Positions 7,343 to 16,333 of a stretch of 64,000 nucleotides of DNA are shown piece by piece; positions within the stretch are counted from its first letter, which is position 1, and each line of letters opens with the position of its first letter. The notes under the pieces were generated by a model, which was not told the origin of the DNA, did no database searches, and worked only from the letters and a program-made list of their open reading frames with translations. The position numbers and the translations under genes were made by a program. Origin of the DNA: Priestia filamentosa (GTDB lineage: Bacteria; Bacillota; Bacilli; Bacillales; Bacillaceae_H); the NCBI RefSeq assembly GCF_900177535.1, contig NZ_FXAJ01000002.1:1178001-1242000 (forward strand). The letters are read 5' to 3'.

Positions 7343-7485
7343 ATTTTATTTCAGAGAAGAAAAATTATAATAGAATTATAGAACATCCTTACCTTCCCTA
7401 CATAAATTCTTAACTAAATAAAGTCTTCCCTAAAGCTTTTCTACCAAATAATCATAGACGTAAGTTTTTAAAGGAGGAACTTTCA

Positions 7486-8628
7486 ATGGCTTATTTTAGA
7501 AAAGTAAAATCCAAAAAAGCTAAATCAGGTTACACATGGTCTTTTACCTCTGAACTAGGTATTGACCCCACCACGGGAAAAAGAAAACAAAAAACAAAGC
7601 GTGGCTTTGCTACGAAGAAAGATGCAGAAAAGGCCTACAATGAATTTATGAGTGAATTTCAAAAAGGCATTTATGTTGATCCAAAGAAGATGACAGTGAA
7701 AGATTTTGTAGGTGAATGGTTAGAAGCAAGGAAGAGTCGTTTAAGCCCTACTACTTATGCGGCTGAAGAATTAAGATGTCAAAACTGGATTATTCCTTTT
7801 CTAGGACACTTAAAAATAAGGCAGTTAAAAATCTCTCATGGGCAAGCTTTTATGGAACATCTTTCAGAACACTTAGCTCCTTCTACAGTTAATACCGTTT
7901 TCACCTTAACTGTATCTATTCTAAATAGAGCTGTAAAGTATGAGTACATTTATAAAAATCCTTTTATTCATGTAGAAAGAATAAAGGAGAAAAAAACAGA
8001 GGTGAAAACGTGGTCGTTTGAAGAGCTTCAAACGTTTCTTAATTTCGCAAAAAAGAGAAATTCTTTTTACTATGGAATATTTGCTATGGCTGCTTTAACA
8101 GGCATGCGTAAAGGTGAAATCTTAGGCCTTCGTGAGCAAGATATAGATTTTGTGAATAAGAAAATTAGTGTAGTAAGAAGTGTAGGTGAAGTAAAAGGAA
8201 ATATATATTTAGGAGATGTAAAAACATCTGGATCAAGACGAAGAATAGCTCTTGATGATCAAACGTTAGATATTTTAAATAAACAACTCACACAAAATAA
8301 AAAAATGAAATTGCATTACGGATCAGCTTATAAGAATGATGAAAGTGTTATCTTTTGTCGTCCTGATGGCACTCTTTTTCGCCCGACAAAACTAAATGCT
8401 AGATTCAATTCTTATATTAAAATGTCTGGCGTTCCTAAAATTAAATTTCATGCTTTACGTCATACCCATGCTACTTTGCTTCTAAAAATGGGGGTTCATA
8501 CAAAAATTGTTTCTGAACGTTTAGGTCATTCTAAAATCAATATAACATTAGATACCTATTCCCATGTTTTAGATGATATGCAAGAGGAAGTTGTTAAAGT
8601 CTTCTCAGAAAACCTTAAGATTTTATAA
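7486..8628 (+). CDS. int: Tyrosine-recombinase phage integrase
   Basis: 380 residues. Residues 1-60 form an arm-binding AP2-like domain. About 70-165 is the SAM-like core-binding domain. About 175-375 is the catalytic domain with R208 (GMRKGE), H322 and R325 (HALRHTH), H348 (LGHSK) and the nucleophile Y358 (DTYSH), so the active site is complete. AAAGGAGGAA precedes the ATG. The gene lies next to the right attachment site, as in most temperate Bacillus phages and ICEBs1-like elements, and should integrate and excise the element at the amidohydrolase locus. Confidence 0.95.
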   Translation: MAYFRKVKSKKAKSGYTWSFTSELGIDPTTGKRKQKTKRGFATKKDAEKAYNEFMSEFQKGIYVDPKKMTVKDFVGEWLEARKSRLSPTTYAAEELRCQNWIIPFLGHLKIRQLKISHGQAFMEHLSEHLAPSTVNTVFTLTVSILNRAVKYEYIYKNPFIHVERIKEKKTEVKTWSFEELQTFLNFAKKRNSFYYGIFAMAALTGMRKGEILGLREQDIDFVNKKISVVRSVGEVKGNIYLGDVKTSGSRRRIALDDQTLDILNKQLTQNKKMKLHYGSAYKNDESVIFCRPDGTLFRPTKLNARFNSYIKMSGVPKIKFHALRHTHATLLLKMGVHTKIVSERLGHSKINITLDTYSHVLDDMQEEVVKVFSENLKIL

Positions 8629-8639
8629 TATCTATATAA

Positions 8640-8710
8640 ATGTGGTCAAAATGTGGTCAATTTCAGTATTAAAGGTGCACAAACCCTTGTTTTACAAAGG
8701 GTCATGCACC
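8640..8710. other. Right attachment-site region of the prophage
   Basis: Just after the integrase stop there are two direct copies of ATGTGGTCAA (8640-8649, 8651-8660). A 37-bp inverted repeat follows: GGTGCA at 8674 pairs with TGCACC ending at 8710, with inner arms ACCCTTTGT-like/ACAAAGGGT. The downstream amidohydrolase reading frame breaks exactly here. The junction is inferred; the exact crossover cannot be fixed without the left end. Confidence 0.7.
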
Positions 8711-9055
8711 CCATGGCATTGTTGTATGAGCGTCATGACCGCAAAGATGACCTTTTCCTTGAACTTTAGACACATAAGAAGTTTCTTTTTCATCCTTAAT
8801 AGGAAGAGCATCGATATCTGCTCTTAATGCTAGCGTTGGTCCATCACTTTCCCCTTTAATTAAAGCTACAATTCCTGTCTTAGCAACGATGTTAAAAGGA
8901 ATGTTCATTTCTTTTAATCTTTCTTGGATAAACTGCGATGTTTTCTCTTCTTCAAATCCAAGCTCTGGATATTGGTGAATATATCTTCTCCATTGAATCA
9001 AACTTTCTTTTAGATCTTCAGCTTTCTTTCTTAGTTCATTCATATTCTCACTCAT
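8702..9055 (-). pseudogene. M20 amidohydrolase cut by prophage integration (N-terminal stump)
   Basis: 117 codons matching the start of M20-family amidohydrolases (YxeP/HipO type). Features include RRYIHQYPELGFEEEKTSQFI, LRADIDALPI and the metal-ligand motif CGHDAHTT, which a complete family member follows with about 270 more residues. Here it diverges to MPWGA and a stop codon inside the att inverted repeat. The rest should lie beyond the left end of the prophage, outside this window. An intact paralog with the same motifs sits at 45725-46915. Confidence 0.85.
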
Positions 9056-9063
9056 CCCCCCTT

Positions 9064-9114
9064 ATAAAAAAAGAAAATGAAAACCTGAATTCTCTATCAG
9101 TGTTTCATTTTCTT
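9064..9114 (-). terminator. Terminator of the MFS pump gene
   Basis: Perfect 12-bp stem AAGAAAATGAAA/TTTCATTTTCTT (9071-9082 and 9103-9114) followed on the minus strand by a T-run. Confidence 0.8.
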
Positions 9115-9165
9115 CTTGTAATCTCAATTATAAATACGCTTAGAAAACACATACTATGTTTTTCT

Positions 9166-10356
9166 TTACGACTGTGAAGAAAGCTCTTTTTCTTCATGCT
9201 GATGAGGATGTTTCCAAGCAAGAGTAATGGCTACCCCAACCGCTGAAAAGAGGGCAGCAAAGTAAAATGGATAGTTTAGATTAATATCGAACAAAATACC
9301 TCCAACGATAGGACCGAATACATTGCCAAGACTTGTGAACATGGAGTTCATTCCTCCAACAAATCCTTGCTCATTCCCTGCAATACGTGAGAGATACGTT
9401 GTTAAAGCAGGTCGGATTAAATCAAATCCAACAAACGTTACCATCGTGACAAGCAGAACCATATAGTAAGAATTCACAATTGTAAGCAAGAAAACAATGA
9501 TTGTTGAAAAAATGAGGCTGTAGCGCACAACGCCCATTTCACCAAACCATTTTGTTAAACGCTCAAACAATGCCACTTGCACAATAACACCAAGAATAGC
9601 TCCACCTGTAATCATAATTGCGATATCTTTTGGTGTGAAAGCAAATTTATGGTCTGCAAAAAGTGAGAAAAATGATTCAAACGCAGATAGTCCAAAGGAA
9701 GAAATGAAAAGAATTAAAAATGCGATAAAATACATAGGCACAAAAATGCGTTTTAAGCGGCCTTGCCCTTTTACGATTTTTATTTCTTCATTTTCAGGGT
9801 TCCGCGGGGGTTCACGTAAAGCAACAAGAGAAAAGACAGTAGCAACTAATGCAAGCCCTGCGGCGAAAAAGAACGGCAACCGCGTACCAATTTCAGCTAA
9901 AAACCCCCCAACTCCTGGGCCAACAATAAATCCTGTCGAAATAGCAGCTGACATATAACCAAGCGCTTTAGCTCGAGTATTTAAAGTTGTAATATCTGCA
10001 ATGAAAGCCGTAACTCCAGGCATAATAAAAGCAGCGCTTACTCCACCGAGCATGCGGGAAACAAATAATACTTCAACCTGCTCCCCTATTCCAAATAAAA
10101 ACTCTGAAAGACTAAAAATAATCAACCCAATAATAATCATTTTTTTACGGCCGAACTTATCAACCCATCGACCTGAGATTGGTGACACAACGAGCTGTGT
10201 AAGTGCAAAGGCAGCAACCATATACCCAACAATTGTTCCAGACAAATGAAGTTCATTCATGATAGTAGGTGTTACAGGAATTACAAGTCCAATGCCTAAA
10301 AAAGCAATAAATAGATTTGCTAATAGGATAAATAATGTTACATTCTGTTTTTCCAT
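9166..10356 (-). CDS. MFS drug efflux pump (Bmr/NorA-like)
   Basis: 396 residues with twelve hydrophobic segments. It carries the DHA1 signatures: GRWVDKFGRKK after TM2 (motif A) and the motif C stretch GYMSAAISTGFIVGPGVGGFLAE in TM5, which marks drug:H+ antiporters. Length is normal for Bmr, Blt and NorA. AAGGAG precedes the ATG and a strong terminator follows, so it is monocistronic. It points away from the TetR-SMR operon with a 586-bp spacer. Substrate not predictable. Confidence 0.88.
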   Translation of the reverse strand: MEKQNVTLFILLANLFIAFLGIGLVIPVTPTIMNELHLSGTIVGYMVAAFALTQLVVSPISGRWVDKFGRKKMIIIGLIIFSLSEFLFGIGEQVEVLFVSRMLGGVSAAFIMPGVTAFIADITTLNTRAKALGYMSAAISTGFIVGPGVGGFLAEIGTRLPFFFAAGLALVATVFSLVALREPPRNPENEEIKIVKGQGRLKRIFVPMYFIAFLILFISSFGLSAFESFFSLFADHKFAFTPKDIAIMITGGAILGVIVQVALFERLTKWFGEMGVVRYSLIFSTIIVFLLTIVNSYYMVLLVTMVTFVGFDLIRPALTTYLSRIAGNEQGFVGGMNSMFTSLGNVFGPIVGGILFDINLNYPFYFAALFSAVGVAITLAWKHPHQHEEKELSSQS

Positions 10357-10834
10357 GGTGTTTCTCCTTTATTTTAATAAAGCTATAAACATCTAAAAGA
10401 TAAGATAATTTTTACTTGTCGTTCCAAATATTGATCAAGATTAACGAACTTTTCTTATCATAAAATCATTTAGCAAGTAAGAAACTAATCTAGACTCATC
10501 GTTTCCTACAATAAAGAACCCTATTCTTTCATAAAAGCGAATCTCACTATATCTTCTCTCAAACCTTGCTTTTATATTATTTCGAGCAAACCGCAGTCTT
10601 CTTTAAGAAGTGTAGAGATAAACTTCTCGTATGAATCAGCACTTCCCTACACGTAAGAAACGTAGAAAGAAGAGATGTTGTAAACTTCTCTTTTTTGTTT
10701 TAACTTAGATTCCTCTCTATACTTACATCACTGTTATTGTTATTTCTCCAGTTTTCATTATTCTCCATCCATCATGCCCCTTTCTTATCTCTGCTTTGTA
10801 AAAGCTGCTAGTGTTACATTTTAAAAATCTTAAA
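10357..10834. other. Gene-free spacer between efflux pump and TetR
   Basis: Contains no convincing gene. A short hairpin AAGAGA/TCTCTT followed by T lies near 10670-10700, and GTGTAG/CTACAC arms flank about 40 bases near 10610-10656. Otherwise I see nothing. Confidence 0.4.
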
Positions 10835-10879
10835 TTGACAGCTTCTTTTCCCTTTGAGATAATAACTAACGACCGTTAG
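10835..10879 (+). promoter_or_regulatory. tetR-SMR promoter with TetR-type operator
   Basis: TTGACA (10835-10840), a 17-bp spacer and GATAAT (10858-10863) form a near-consensus sigma-A promoter. The palindrome CTAACG-AC-CGTTAG (10866-10879) lies immediately downstream over the expected start site, the usual place for TetR autorepression. Confidence 0.8.
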
Positions 10880-10942
10880 GTTTTAAACAATACGAATGTA
10901 TTATACTAGAAATTTTCTTCCAAAGAAAGGGGTTTAACTTCT

Positions 10943-11530
10943 TTGAGTTCTAAAAATTTAATTCTTACTTCTGCCCTTCATCATTTTTCAAAATATGGAT
11001 TTGAAGGTGCATCCTTAGGAATGATTGCTGAAGATGCTAACATTAAAAAACCTTCAATTTATGCGCATTTCAAAAGTAAAGAAGATTTATTCATGAATGT
11101 CTTTTCCCTCGCTGAATGCGAAGTAAAAAAAAGAACATTTCAATATTTTATCGAACGGTACAATCGTTTAAATATGCGAGAAACATTAGAGACTTTTCCT
11201 TTGTTTCTCATTCGAAACTACCAAGACGAACCAAGCTTTGGATTTCTGCTTCGCCATTCTTTCTTTCCCCCGGAAGCTTTAATGAAAGAAGTGATGGATC
11301 GAACAAACCCACTGCTTGATTCGTTTCAAGAATTATTAAAGAAACGTTTTGAAAGAATTCCGCAAGAAGAAATTATTGCATCCCCACAAGATGCTTCCAT
11401 TGCGTATCTTACGCTTGTAGACGGTATTTTAATTGAAATGCTTTTTGCATGGGAAGAAAAAGCAATGCTTCGGATGAATGCTGCATGGCCCATTTTTTGC
11501 AGGGGCGTTTTTGCAGATGAAAAGAAATAA
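10943..11530 (+). CDS. TetR-family repressor of the SMR exporter pair
   Basis: 195 residues from a TTG start. AAAGGGG lies about 8-10 nt upstream and there is no nearer ATG. Residues 6-52 are the TetR helix-turn-helix (ALHHFSKYGFEGASLGMIAEDANIKKPSIYAHFKSKEDLF). The C-terminal 140 residues are the ligand and dimer domain. It is followed after about 30 nt by two SMR genes in the same direction, and the operator palindrome overlaps its own promoter. It therefore probably represses itself and the exporters until a substrate binds. Confidence 0.88.
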   Translation: MSSKNLILTSALHHFSKYGFEGASLGMIAEDANIKKPSIYAHFKSKEDLFMNVFSLAECEVKKRTFQYFIERYNRLNMRETLETFPLFLIRNYQDEPSFGFLLRHSFFPPEALMKEVMDRTNPLLDSFQELLKKRFERIPQEEIIASPQDASIAYLTLVDGILIEMLFAWEEKAMLRMNAAWPIFCRGVFADEKK

Positions 11531-11561
11531 AAGCAATAAGATAAAAGGAGTTTTATGAAAT

Positions 11562-11906
11562 ATGAATAGGGATTGGATATACGTCATTGGAGCAGGAATT
11601 GTAGAAGTTGGTTGGGTAACCGGTCTTAAGCACTCTTCAAACATTTGGGAGTGGCTATTAACGGCTCTAGCGATCATAGTGAGCTTCACGCTCATTCTAA
11701 AAGCAACGAACAATCTGCCGGTTGGCACGGTTTATGCTGTTTTCACAGGATTAGGAACAGCTGGAACAGTAGCATCTGATATGCTATTGTTTGGAGAACC
11801 TTTTCAGATTGCAAAAATATTATTAATTGCTCTGCTACTAGCGGGCGTGATTGGCTTGAAGTTAATTACAGATAAAGAAGGTAAACAGGAAGGAGAGCGT
11901 GCATAA
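11562..11906 (+). CDS. ykkC: SMR exporter subunit, YkkC-like
   Basis: 114 residues with four membrane segments. The conserved Glu of the first helix is in the IVEVGWVTGLKHS stretch. The segment LPVGTVYAVFTGLGTAGTV closely matches B. subtilis YkkC from memory. YkkC and YkkD form a heterodimeric SMR of the type now known to export guanidinium (Gdx) or drugs. Its stop overlaps the partner's start by one base (TAATG), as expected for paired SMR genes. Confidence 0.88.
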   Translation: MNRDWIYVIGAGIVEVGWVTGLKHSSNIWEWLLTALAIIVSFTLILKATNNLPVGTVYAVFTGLGTAGTVASDMLLFGEPFQIAKILLIALLLAGVIGLKLITDKEGKQEGERA

Positions 11907-12220
11907 TGGCTTGGGGATTTTTAATTGTCGCTGGTCTTTGTGAAGTACTCGGCGTGTTTGGACTTAAACGTGTGACCCTTAGAAAAGATGTATTGTCTCT
12001 TCTCATGCTTATCGCTTCTTTTGCATTAAGTTTTACAATGCTTTCATTAGCGATGCGTGACCTGCCAATGGGAACCGCTTATGCGATTTGGACAGGAATC
12101 GGCACTGTTGGCGCAACCCTTGTTGGAATGTTCGTCTACAAAGAACCAAAAGAATGGCGACGCATTTTATTTATTTCAATGATTCTATGTTCTGCAATTG
12201 GATTAAAACTGTTAGGATGA
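11906..12220 (+). CDS. ykkD: SMR exporter subunit, YkkD-like
   Basis: 104 residues with four membrane helices and the conserved Glu in GLCEVLGVFGLK. The block PMGTAYAIWTGIGTVGATLVG and the end ILCSAIGLKLLG match B. subtilis YkkD closely by recall. It should pair with YkkC in antiparallel topology. An efficient terminator follows directly, so tetR-ykkC-ykkD is one operon. Confidence 0.88.
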   Translation: MAWGFLIVAGLCEVLGVFGLKRVTLRKDVLSLLMLIASFALSFTMLSLAMRDLPMGTAYAIWTGIGTVGATLVGMFVYKEPKEWRRILFISMILCSAIGLKLLG

Positions 12221-12223
12221 ACA

Positions 12224-12252
12224 ACAGGGCCAGCTTTTTAGCTGGCCTTGTT
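12224..12252 (+). terminator. Terminator of the tetR-ykkCD operon
   Basis: GGCCAGC (12228-12234), TTTTTA loop, GCTGGCC (12241-12247), extended by ACA/TGT outer pairs. Confidence 0.9.
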
Positions 12253-12592
12253 TCTTCATGTATAAAGTATAGATATATATCGTTACAAAAAATCTATATT
12301 TATACATATTTATCACTGTAATTAAGTAATATACACCATTATTTAAGGTGCGAACATATATTAAAAATATTTCTAAAGGAGGCAGACACTACATTCTTTA
12401 AAGTATAACTTCTCATACAATTAAGCTGCAATTGCAGCTTTTCTAAATATAAAGTGCATAAAAAGCTACTTTTTCACTCATTTTTAAGGATGTCTATTGG
12501 CCTCCAAAATCTTATATATCAACAATGTATGAACCCTGTATAAAGCAAAAAAAGAAAAAACGTCAATCTCTTCTACTACAAAGAGTTGACGC
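12253..12592 (-). terminator. Spacer with a palindrome and the terminator of the polyol operon
   Basis: No gene. A perfect 18-bp palindrome (AAGCTGCAATTGCAGCTT) lies at 12423-12440. Near the right end CGTCAA (12561-12566) pairs with TTGACG (12586-12591), plus inner CTCT/AGAG pairs. On the minus strand it is followed by TTTTTTCTTTTTTT, making a terminator for the SDR operon. The 200 bases between it and the SDR stop are featureless. Confidence 0.75.
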
Positions 12593-12795
12593 CTTCTTCA
12601 CTCCCCTGAAGGTGTGTTATGTGGACTAATTTATCTTATTCAGAGCCATTTTGTTACTATTTCCCTTAAAAAATTCAGCTCTAATTATTGGTTAATTGAC
12701 TATTTTAGCACAATATAAATAATATTTATTTCAACTGAATATTAGGGTTAGTTAAACTAAGATCGTTTTCCCTCATAATTTGTAAGGTTATCTAT

Positions 12796-13575
12796 TTAAA
12801 CAGCTGTATATCCTCCATCTACTGTATATACACTACCTGTAACAAAAGATGAAGCTTCAGAAGCTAAGTATAAAGCAATTCCTCCTAATTCTTCAGGAAT
12901 TCCTGGTCTTTTCATAGGCGTTAAGTCTATCCACGTTTTAACCATGTCACTATTTTCTTCAAAATACGACTTTGTCAGCTCTGTTTTCATATAACCTGGA
13001 GCTATTGTGTTTACTCTTATATTATGTTGTGCCCATTCTAAGGCTAAACTTTTCGTAAGCATAATAACCCCTGATTTTGATGTATTATATGAGGCTTGAC
13101 ACTGAGGTATATTTGCAATTATTCCAGACATTGAAGATATATTTATAATAGAACCTTTCTTTTGTTTAATCATTACTTTACCAACAGCTTTAGATACTAG
13201 AAAAACCCCATTTAAATTAATATTGATTACTTTGTACCAATCTTCAAACGATGTATTCTCGGCTTTTTCAAGATTAGTAATACCTGCATTATTAAATAAT
13301 ACGTCGATTTTACCAAATTGATTAAGCACTGTATTTACCATATCATTAACCTGATCTTCTTCTGTTACATCCATTCTTACTGGAATGGCCTTTATTCCTT
13401 CGTTTTTTTGAAATTCGTTAGCAGTTTTAGCTGCTTCTTCAAAGTTTAAATCTGCAATTACTATGTTAGACCCTGCCTGCGCTAAAGCTCGGCCCATTTC
13501 TTTGCCTAAACCCATTGCTCCACCTGTAACAATTGACACTTTGTCTTTCAGATTAAATTTATCTAAGACTTTCAA
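12796..13575 (-). CDS. Short-chain dehydrogenase, probable sugar-alcohol dehydrogenase
   Basis: 259 residues, typical SDR length. The NAD(P) motif TGGAMGLGKEM is at about residue 18. NNAG is at about 91, the catalytic Ser in INISSMSG, and YNTSK (YxxxK) at about 162. Last gene of a leftward operon with a polyol permease, a zinc polyol dehydrogenase and a PfkB kinase, so it probably oxidises a polyol or reduces the ketose intermediate. The exact substrate (ribitol, arabitol or a tetritol) cannot be read from sequence. Confidence 0.85.
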   Translation of the reverse strand: MKVLDKFNLKDKVSIVTGGAMGLGKEMGRALAQAGSNIVIADLNFEEAAKTANEFQKNEGIKAIPVRMDVTEEDQVNDMVNTVLNQFGKIDVLFNNAGITNLEKAENTSFEDWYKVININLNGVFLVSKAVGKVMIKQKKGSIINISSMSGIIANIPQCQASYNTSKSGVIMLTKSLALEWAQHNIRVNTIAPGYMKTELTKSYFEENSDMVKTWIDLTPMKRPGIPEELGGIALYLASEASSFVTGSVYTVDGGYTAV

Positions 13576-13600
13576 TTTCTATACCCCCTTATTTGATTTT

Positions 13601-13614
13601 TGATAGCGTTTTCA
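13601..13614. promoter_or_regulatory. Candidate cre site
   Basis: TGATAGCGTTTTCA matches the CcpA consensus TGWAANCGNTNWCA at 13 of 14 positions. It lies in the 59-bp gap between the permease and SDR genes, where it could act as a roadblock. Confidence 0.6.
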
Positions 13615-13634
13615 TTTATAAAAAAATTATTCCT

Positions 13635-14927
13635 TTATTTTTCAACTTGTATCTTGTCTTTAATTTTAGTTTTCTCTATACCTAAGGGCTGATTTATTTT
13701 CATAAAGTAAGTTAATATAAACCCTATAATATATATAGCAGCAAAGGTCCAAATTACTCCTTTTACACCTGCTAATGGCATAATTGCTGTTGCAAGTGCA
13801 GGACCAACAAAGTTACTTAAACCTGCAGAGAGGTTGTGCATGGATACTGCCGCTCCTTTATGTTTTGGTTCAAGCGTTGGAAAAATAGCAGACATCGGGA
13901 CAAAAGCAGCAATAGCAATTCCGAAGAAAATAGCAACAAACAATCCAACACCCATATTTGGACCCATAGACACTGGTAAATAATAAAACAGTACGGTGGC
14001 TACAGCCATACCTATACAACCAAACCATCTAACTTGTCTAACCCAACCAATTCTATCTCCAAGAATTCCCCACATAAGGTTTGTAAAAATAGTAGTAGCA
14101 TAAACAGCACCCCAAATACGTAACCATTCCGACATTGTAAATCCAATTTGTTCTGTAAATATAATGGGTAGAATAACCACAAAGCCATATAATGAAATTT
14201 GATTTATGATTCTTACTACTGATGCAATAGCAATTTGTGGATTTTCATACACAAGGGTAATCCCTCGCAGCATTTCGCGAAGCTTACTGCTTTCATCCTT
14301 TCGTTCTTCTTTATAGCTATTAAAGTTATCTTTTATTAAAAACATGGCCATAAGACCGCCTATTGCAATAAAAGCAATTGCTAACCACAAAGTTCCCATG
14401 AAACCAATTTTAGGAATAGAGAAGCTAGGAAGATAGGTTCCAAAAACCCCCATCCCTACAGAATACATGCACCAAAACCATCCCATTGCAGAAGCTAACC
14501 TTTGTTTTGGAGCTGCATAAGCAATCCAAACTACAAAGCCATAAATGAACATTGGATACGCAATTCCTCTTATGCCATACATTGTAATCATCATAGAGTA
14601 ATTTTTTTGTTCAAGACCTAAAGTTAGAAAACCTATATGAAAAATAATCCAAAGTACAAAACCCAAAACCATTGTACGACGAGGCCCTGCCATTTCTGCC
14701 AAGACTCCTGAGAGCCAAGATGCAATAGCTACAGTAAGACCATACACTGTAAATATGAAGGAAGCTTGTTGTGTAGAAAATCCTAAATCTACTATATATT
14801 TTGATAAAAAGGCTTGTTCAATTCCATCTCCAGTCATAAAAAAGGCAATGGCAATGTATCCCCAAATTAGAACAACAGGTAAACCAAAAATTTGCTTTGA
14901 TTGATCAGTTGATAAACTCCGAGCCAT
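13635..14927 (-). CDS. Polyol permease of the RbtT/DalT MFS type
   Basis: 430 residues with twelve membrane segments. The N-terminus (GLPVVLIWGYIAIAFFMTGDGIEQAFLSKYI) resembles the ribitol/arabitol permeases RbtT and DalT, where FxxMGDGxEQxxLSP is diagnostic. It probably imports the polyol oxidised by the adjacent dehydrogenases. AGGAGGGAA precedes the ATG. It is separated from the upstream dehydrogenase gene by a 244-bp gap containing a long hairpin. Confidence 0.85.
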   Translation of the reverse strand: MARSLSTDQSKQIFGLPVVLIWGYIAIAFFMTGDGIEQAFLSKYIVDLGFSTQQASFIFTVYGLTVAIASWLSGVLAEMAGPRRTMVLGFVLWIIFHIGFLTLGLEQKNYSMMITMYGIRGIAYPMFIYGFVVWIAYAAPKQRLASAMGWFWCMYSVGMGVFGTYLPSFSIPKIGFMGTLWLAIAFIAIGGLMAMFLIKDNFNSYKEERKDESSKLREMLRGITLVYENPQIAIASVVRIINQISLYGFVVILPIIFTEQIGFTMSEWLRIWGAVYATTIFTNLMWGILGDRIGWVRQVRWFGCIGMAVATVLFYYLPVSMGPNMGVGLFVAIFFGIAIAAFVPMSAIFPTLEPKHKGAAVSMHNLSAGLSNFVGPALATAIMPLAGVKGVIWTFAAIYIIGFILTYFMKINQPLGIEKTKIKDKIQVEK

Positions 14928-15042
14928 AAAGTTCCCTCCTAAAGGTACTTTTTATAATTTATAGAGTAGTAATTTTAAAATATGGATTTTTTTTAGATCA
15001 GCTTATATAATGTAGTACGTAGATTAATTCATGTAAGAAATA

Positions 15043-15165
15043 GATAGGGTTCTAGGTTCATGTTCTAACAATAAAGACTATTTCGCTGATTCCGAGATGC
15101 TTATATATCAATTGACAATGGCACTTGCCAATTGATATATAGAACATGACTATAAGAACTCTATC
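15043..15165. repeat. 123-nt nested inverted repeat between polyol genes
   Basis: Three pairs of arms nest in order: GATAGGGTTCT/AGAACTCTATC (15043-15053 with 15155-15165, one mismatch), ATGTTCT/AGAACAT (15060-15066 with 15141-15147), and a perfect 13-bp stem TATATATCAATTG/CAATTGATATATA (15102-15114 with 15129-15141). About 35 unpaired bases bulge on one side. No coding potential. It could be a small mobile repeat, an mRNA-processing element or an internal attenuator. Confidence 0.6.
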
Positions 15166-15171
15166 ACCTTT

Positions 15172-16278
15172 TTAGGGCACTAAAATAACTTTTAAGGATT
15201 CCGTCCCTTTTTTCACCATGTTAAATCCTTTCTCAAACTCTTCTAAAGGAAGTTTATGTGTAACTATACCATCAGTAGAAAGTGAACCGGAGGCTATCCC
15301 CTTGATTACATTTGGATAACAATAAGGCCCTAAATGAGCACCTAAAATATCGAGCTCTTTTCGATCACCAATGATACTCCAATCCACGGTTACTGGACTA
15401 GAAAATACACTGAACTCCACGAAACGTCCAAGTTTGCGTATTGCATGTAAACCTTGAATAACACTTGCTGGTGCACCACTTGCTTCTATATAAACATCAC
15501 ATCCATAGCCATCTGTCATTTTTTTAATTTCTTCTGCTACGTCTACTTTTGAAGGATTGAGCACAATGTCTGCCCCAAATTGTTTCGCCAGTTCTAAACG
15601 ATCATCACGCATATCCACAACAACGAGGGTACCAGGTCCCCTTAACTTTGCTGCTGCTACCATTCCTAGGCCAAGTGTTCCAGCACCTGAAATTACAGTA
15701 AAGTCTCCTAATTGAATGTTTGCTCGATTGACTGCATGCATAGAACAAGCATACGGCTCTATTAATATAGCTTTTTCAATTGGTAAATCATGTGGAACCT
15801 TATGATTAATAGCATTTACAGGGAATTTCATATACTCAGCCATTCCACCATTTACGTTGTACTGAAATCCATAAATATCATGTTTCTCACACATCCAGTA
15901 CTGACCACGCTTACAAAAACGACACTTATTACAAGGTACAATCTGTTCTGAGATAAGACGATCACCAATAGAGTACTCTGTTACCTCTTCACCCACCTCT
16001 ACAACAATGCCAACAAATTCATGACCTGGAATGACTGGAGCTTTTATATATTGAGGTTGGCCATCTCCTCCCCAAAACATTGGGGCTCCATCCCATGCTT
16101 TTACATCCCCAGCACAAATGCCACAAGCTTCTACTTTAATAAGAATTTCACCAGCTTCTGGTGAAGGTGTATTAATTGTTTCAAACTTATATTCTCCAGG
16201 CCCATGACACACAACCGCTTTCATTTTTTTAGATACACTTAATTTATCTAGTCTTTCTTTTTCAGATATATTTGACAT
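15172..16278 (-). CDS. Zinc-dependent erythritol/L-threitol-type dehydrogenase
   Basis: 368 residues, medium-chain alcohol dehydrogenase. It shows the catalytic zinc region CGICAGDVKAWDGAP, PGHE, and the structural zinc Cys cluster CNKCRFCKRGQYWMC. The Rossmann motif is GAGTLGLGMV. The stretch around YWMCEKHDIYGFQYNVNGGMAEYM is characteristic, from memory, of the erythritol/L-threitol dehydrogenases. It should oxidise a C4 or similar polyol to a ketose with NAD. Start chosen by AAGGAG upstream. It lies 55 nt after the PfkB kinase gene. Confidence 0.85.
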   Translation of the reverse strand: MSNISEKERLDKLSVSKKMKAVVCHGPGEYKFETINTPSPEAGEILIKVEACGICAGDVKAWDGAPMFWGGDGQPQYIKAPVIPGHEFVGIVVEVGEEVTEYSIGDRLISEQIVPCNKCRFCKRGQYWMCEKHDIYGFQYNVNGGMAEYMKFPVNAINHKVPHDLPIEKAILIEPYACSMHAVNRANIQLGDFTVISGAGTLGLGMVAAAKLRGPGTLVVVDMRDDRLELAKQFGADIVLNPSKVDVAEEIKKMTDGYGCDVYIEASGAPASVIQGLHAIRKLGRFVEFSVFSSPVTVDWSIIGDRKELDILGAHLGPYCYPNVIKGIASGSLSTDGIVTHKLPLEEFEKGFNMVKKGTESLKVILVP

Positions 16279-16333
16279 AATATAACTCCTTCCTTAATAA
16301 AAACTTACCCTATCTTTATAAATAACTTAGTGA

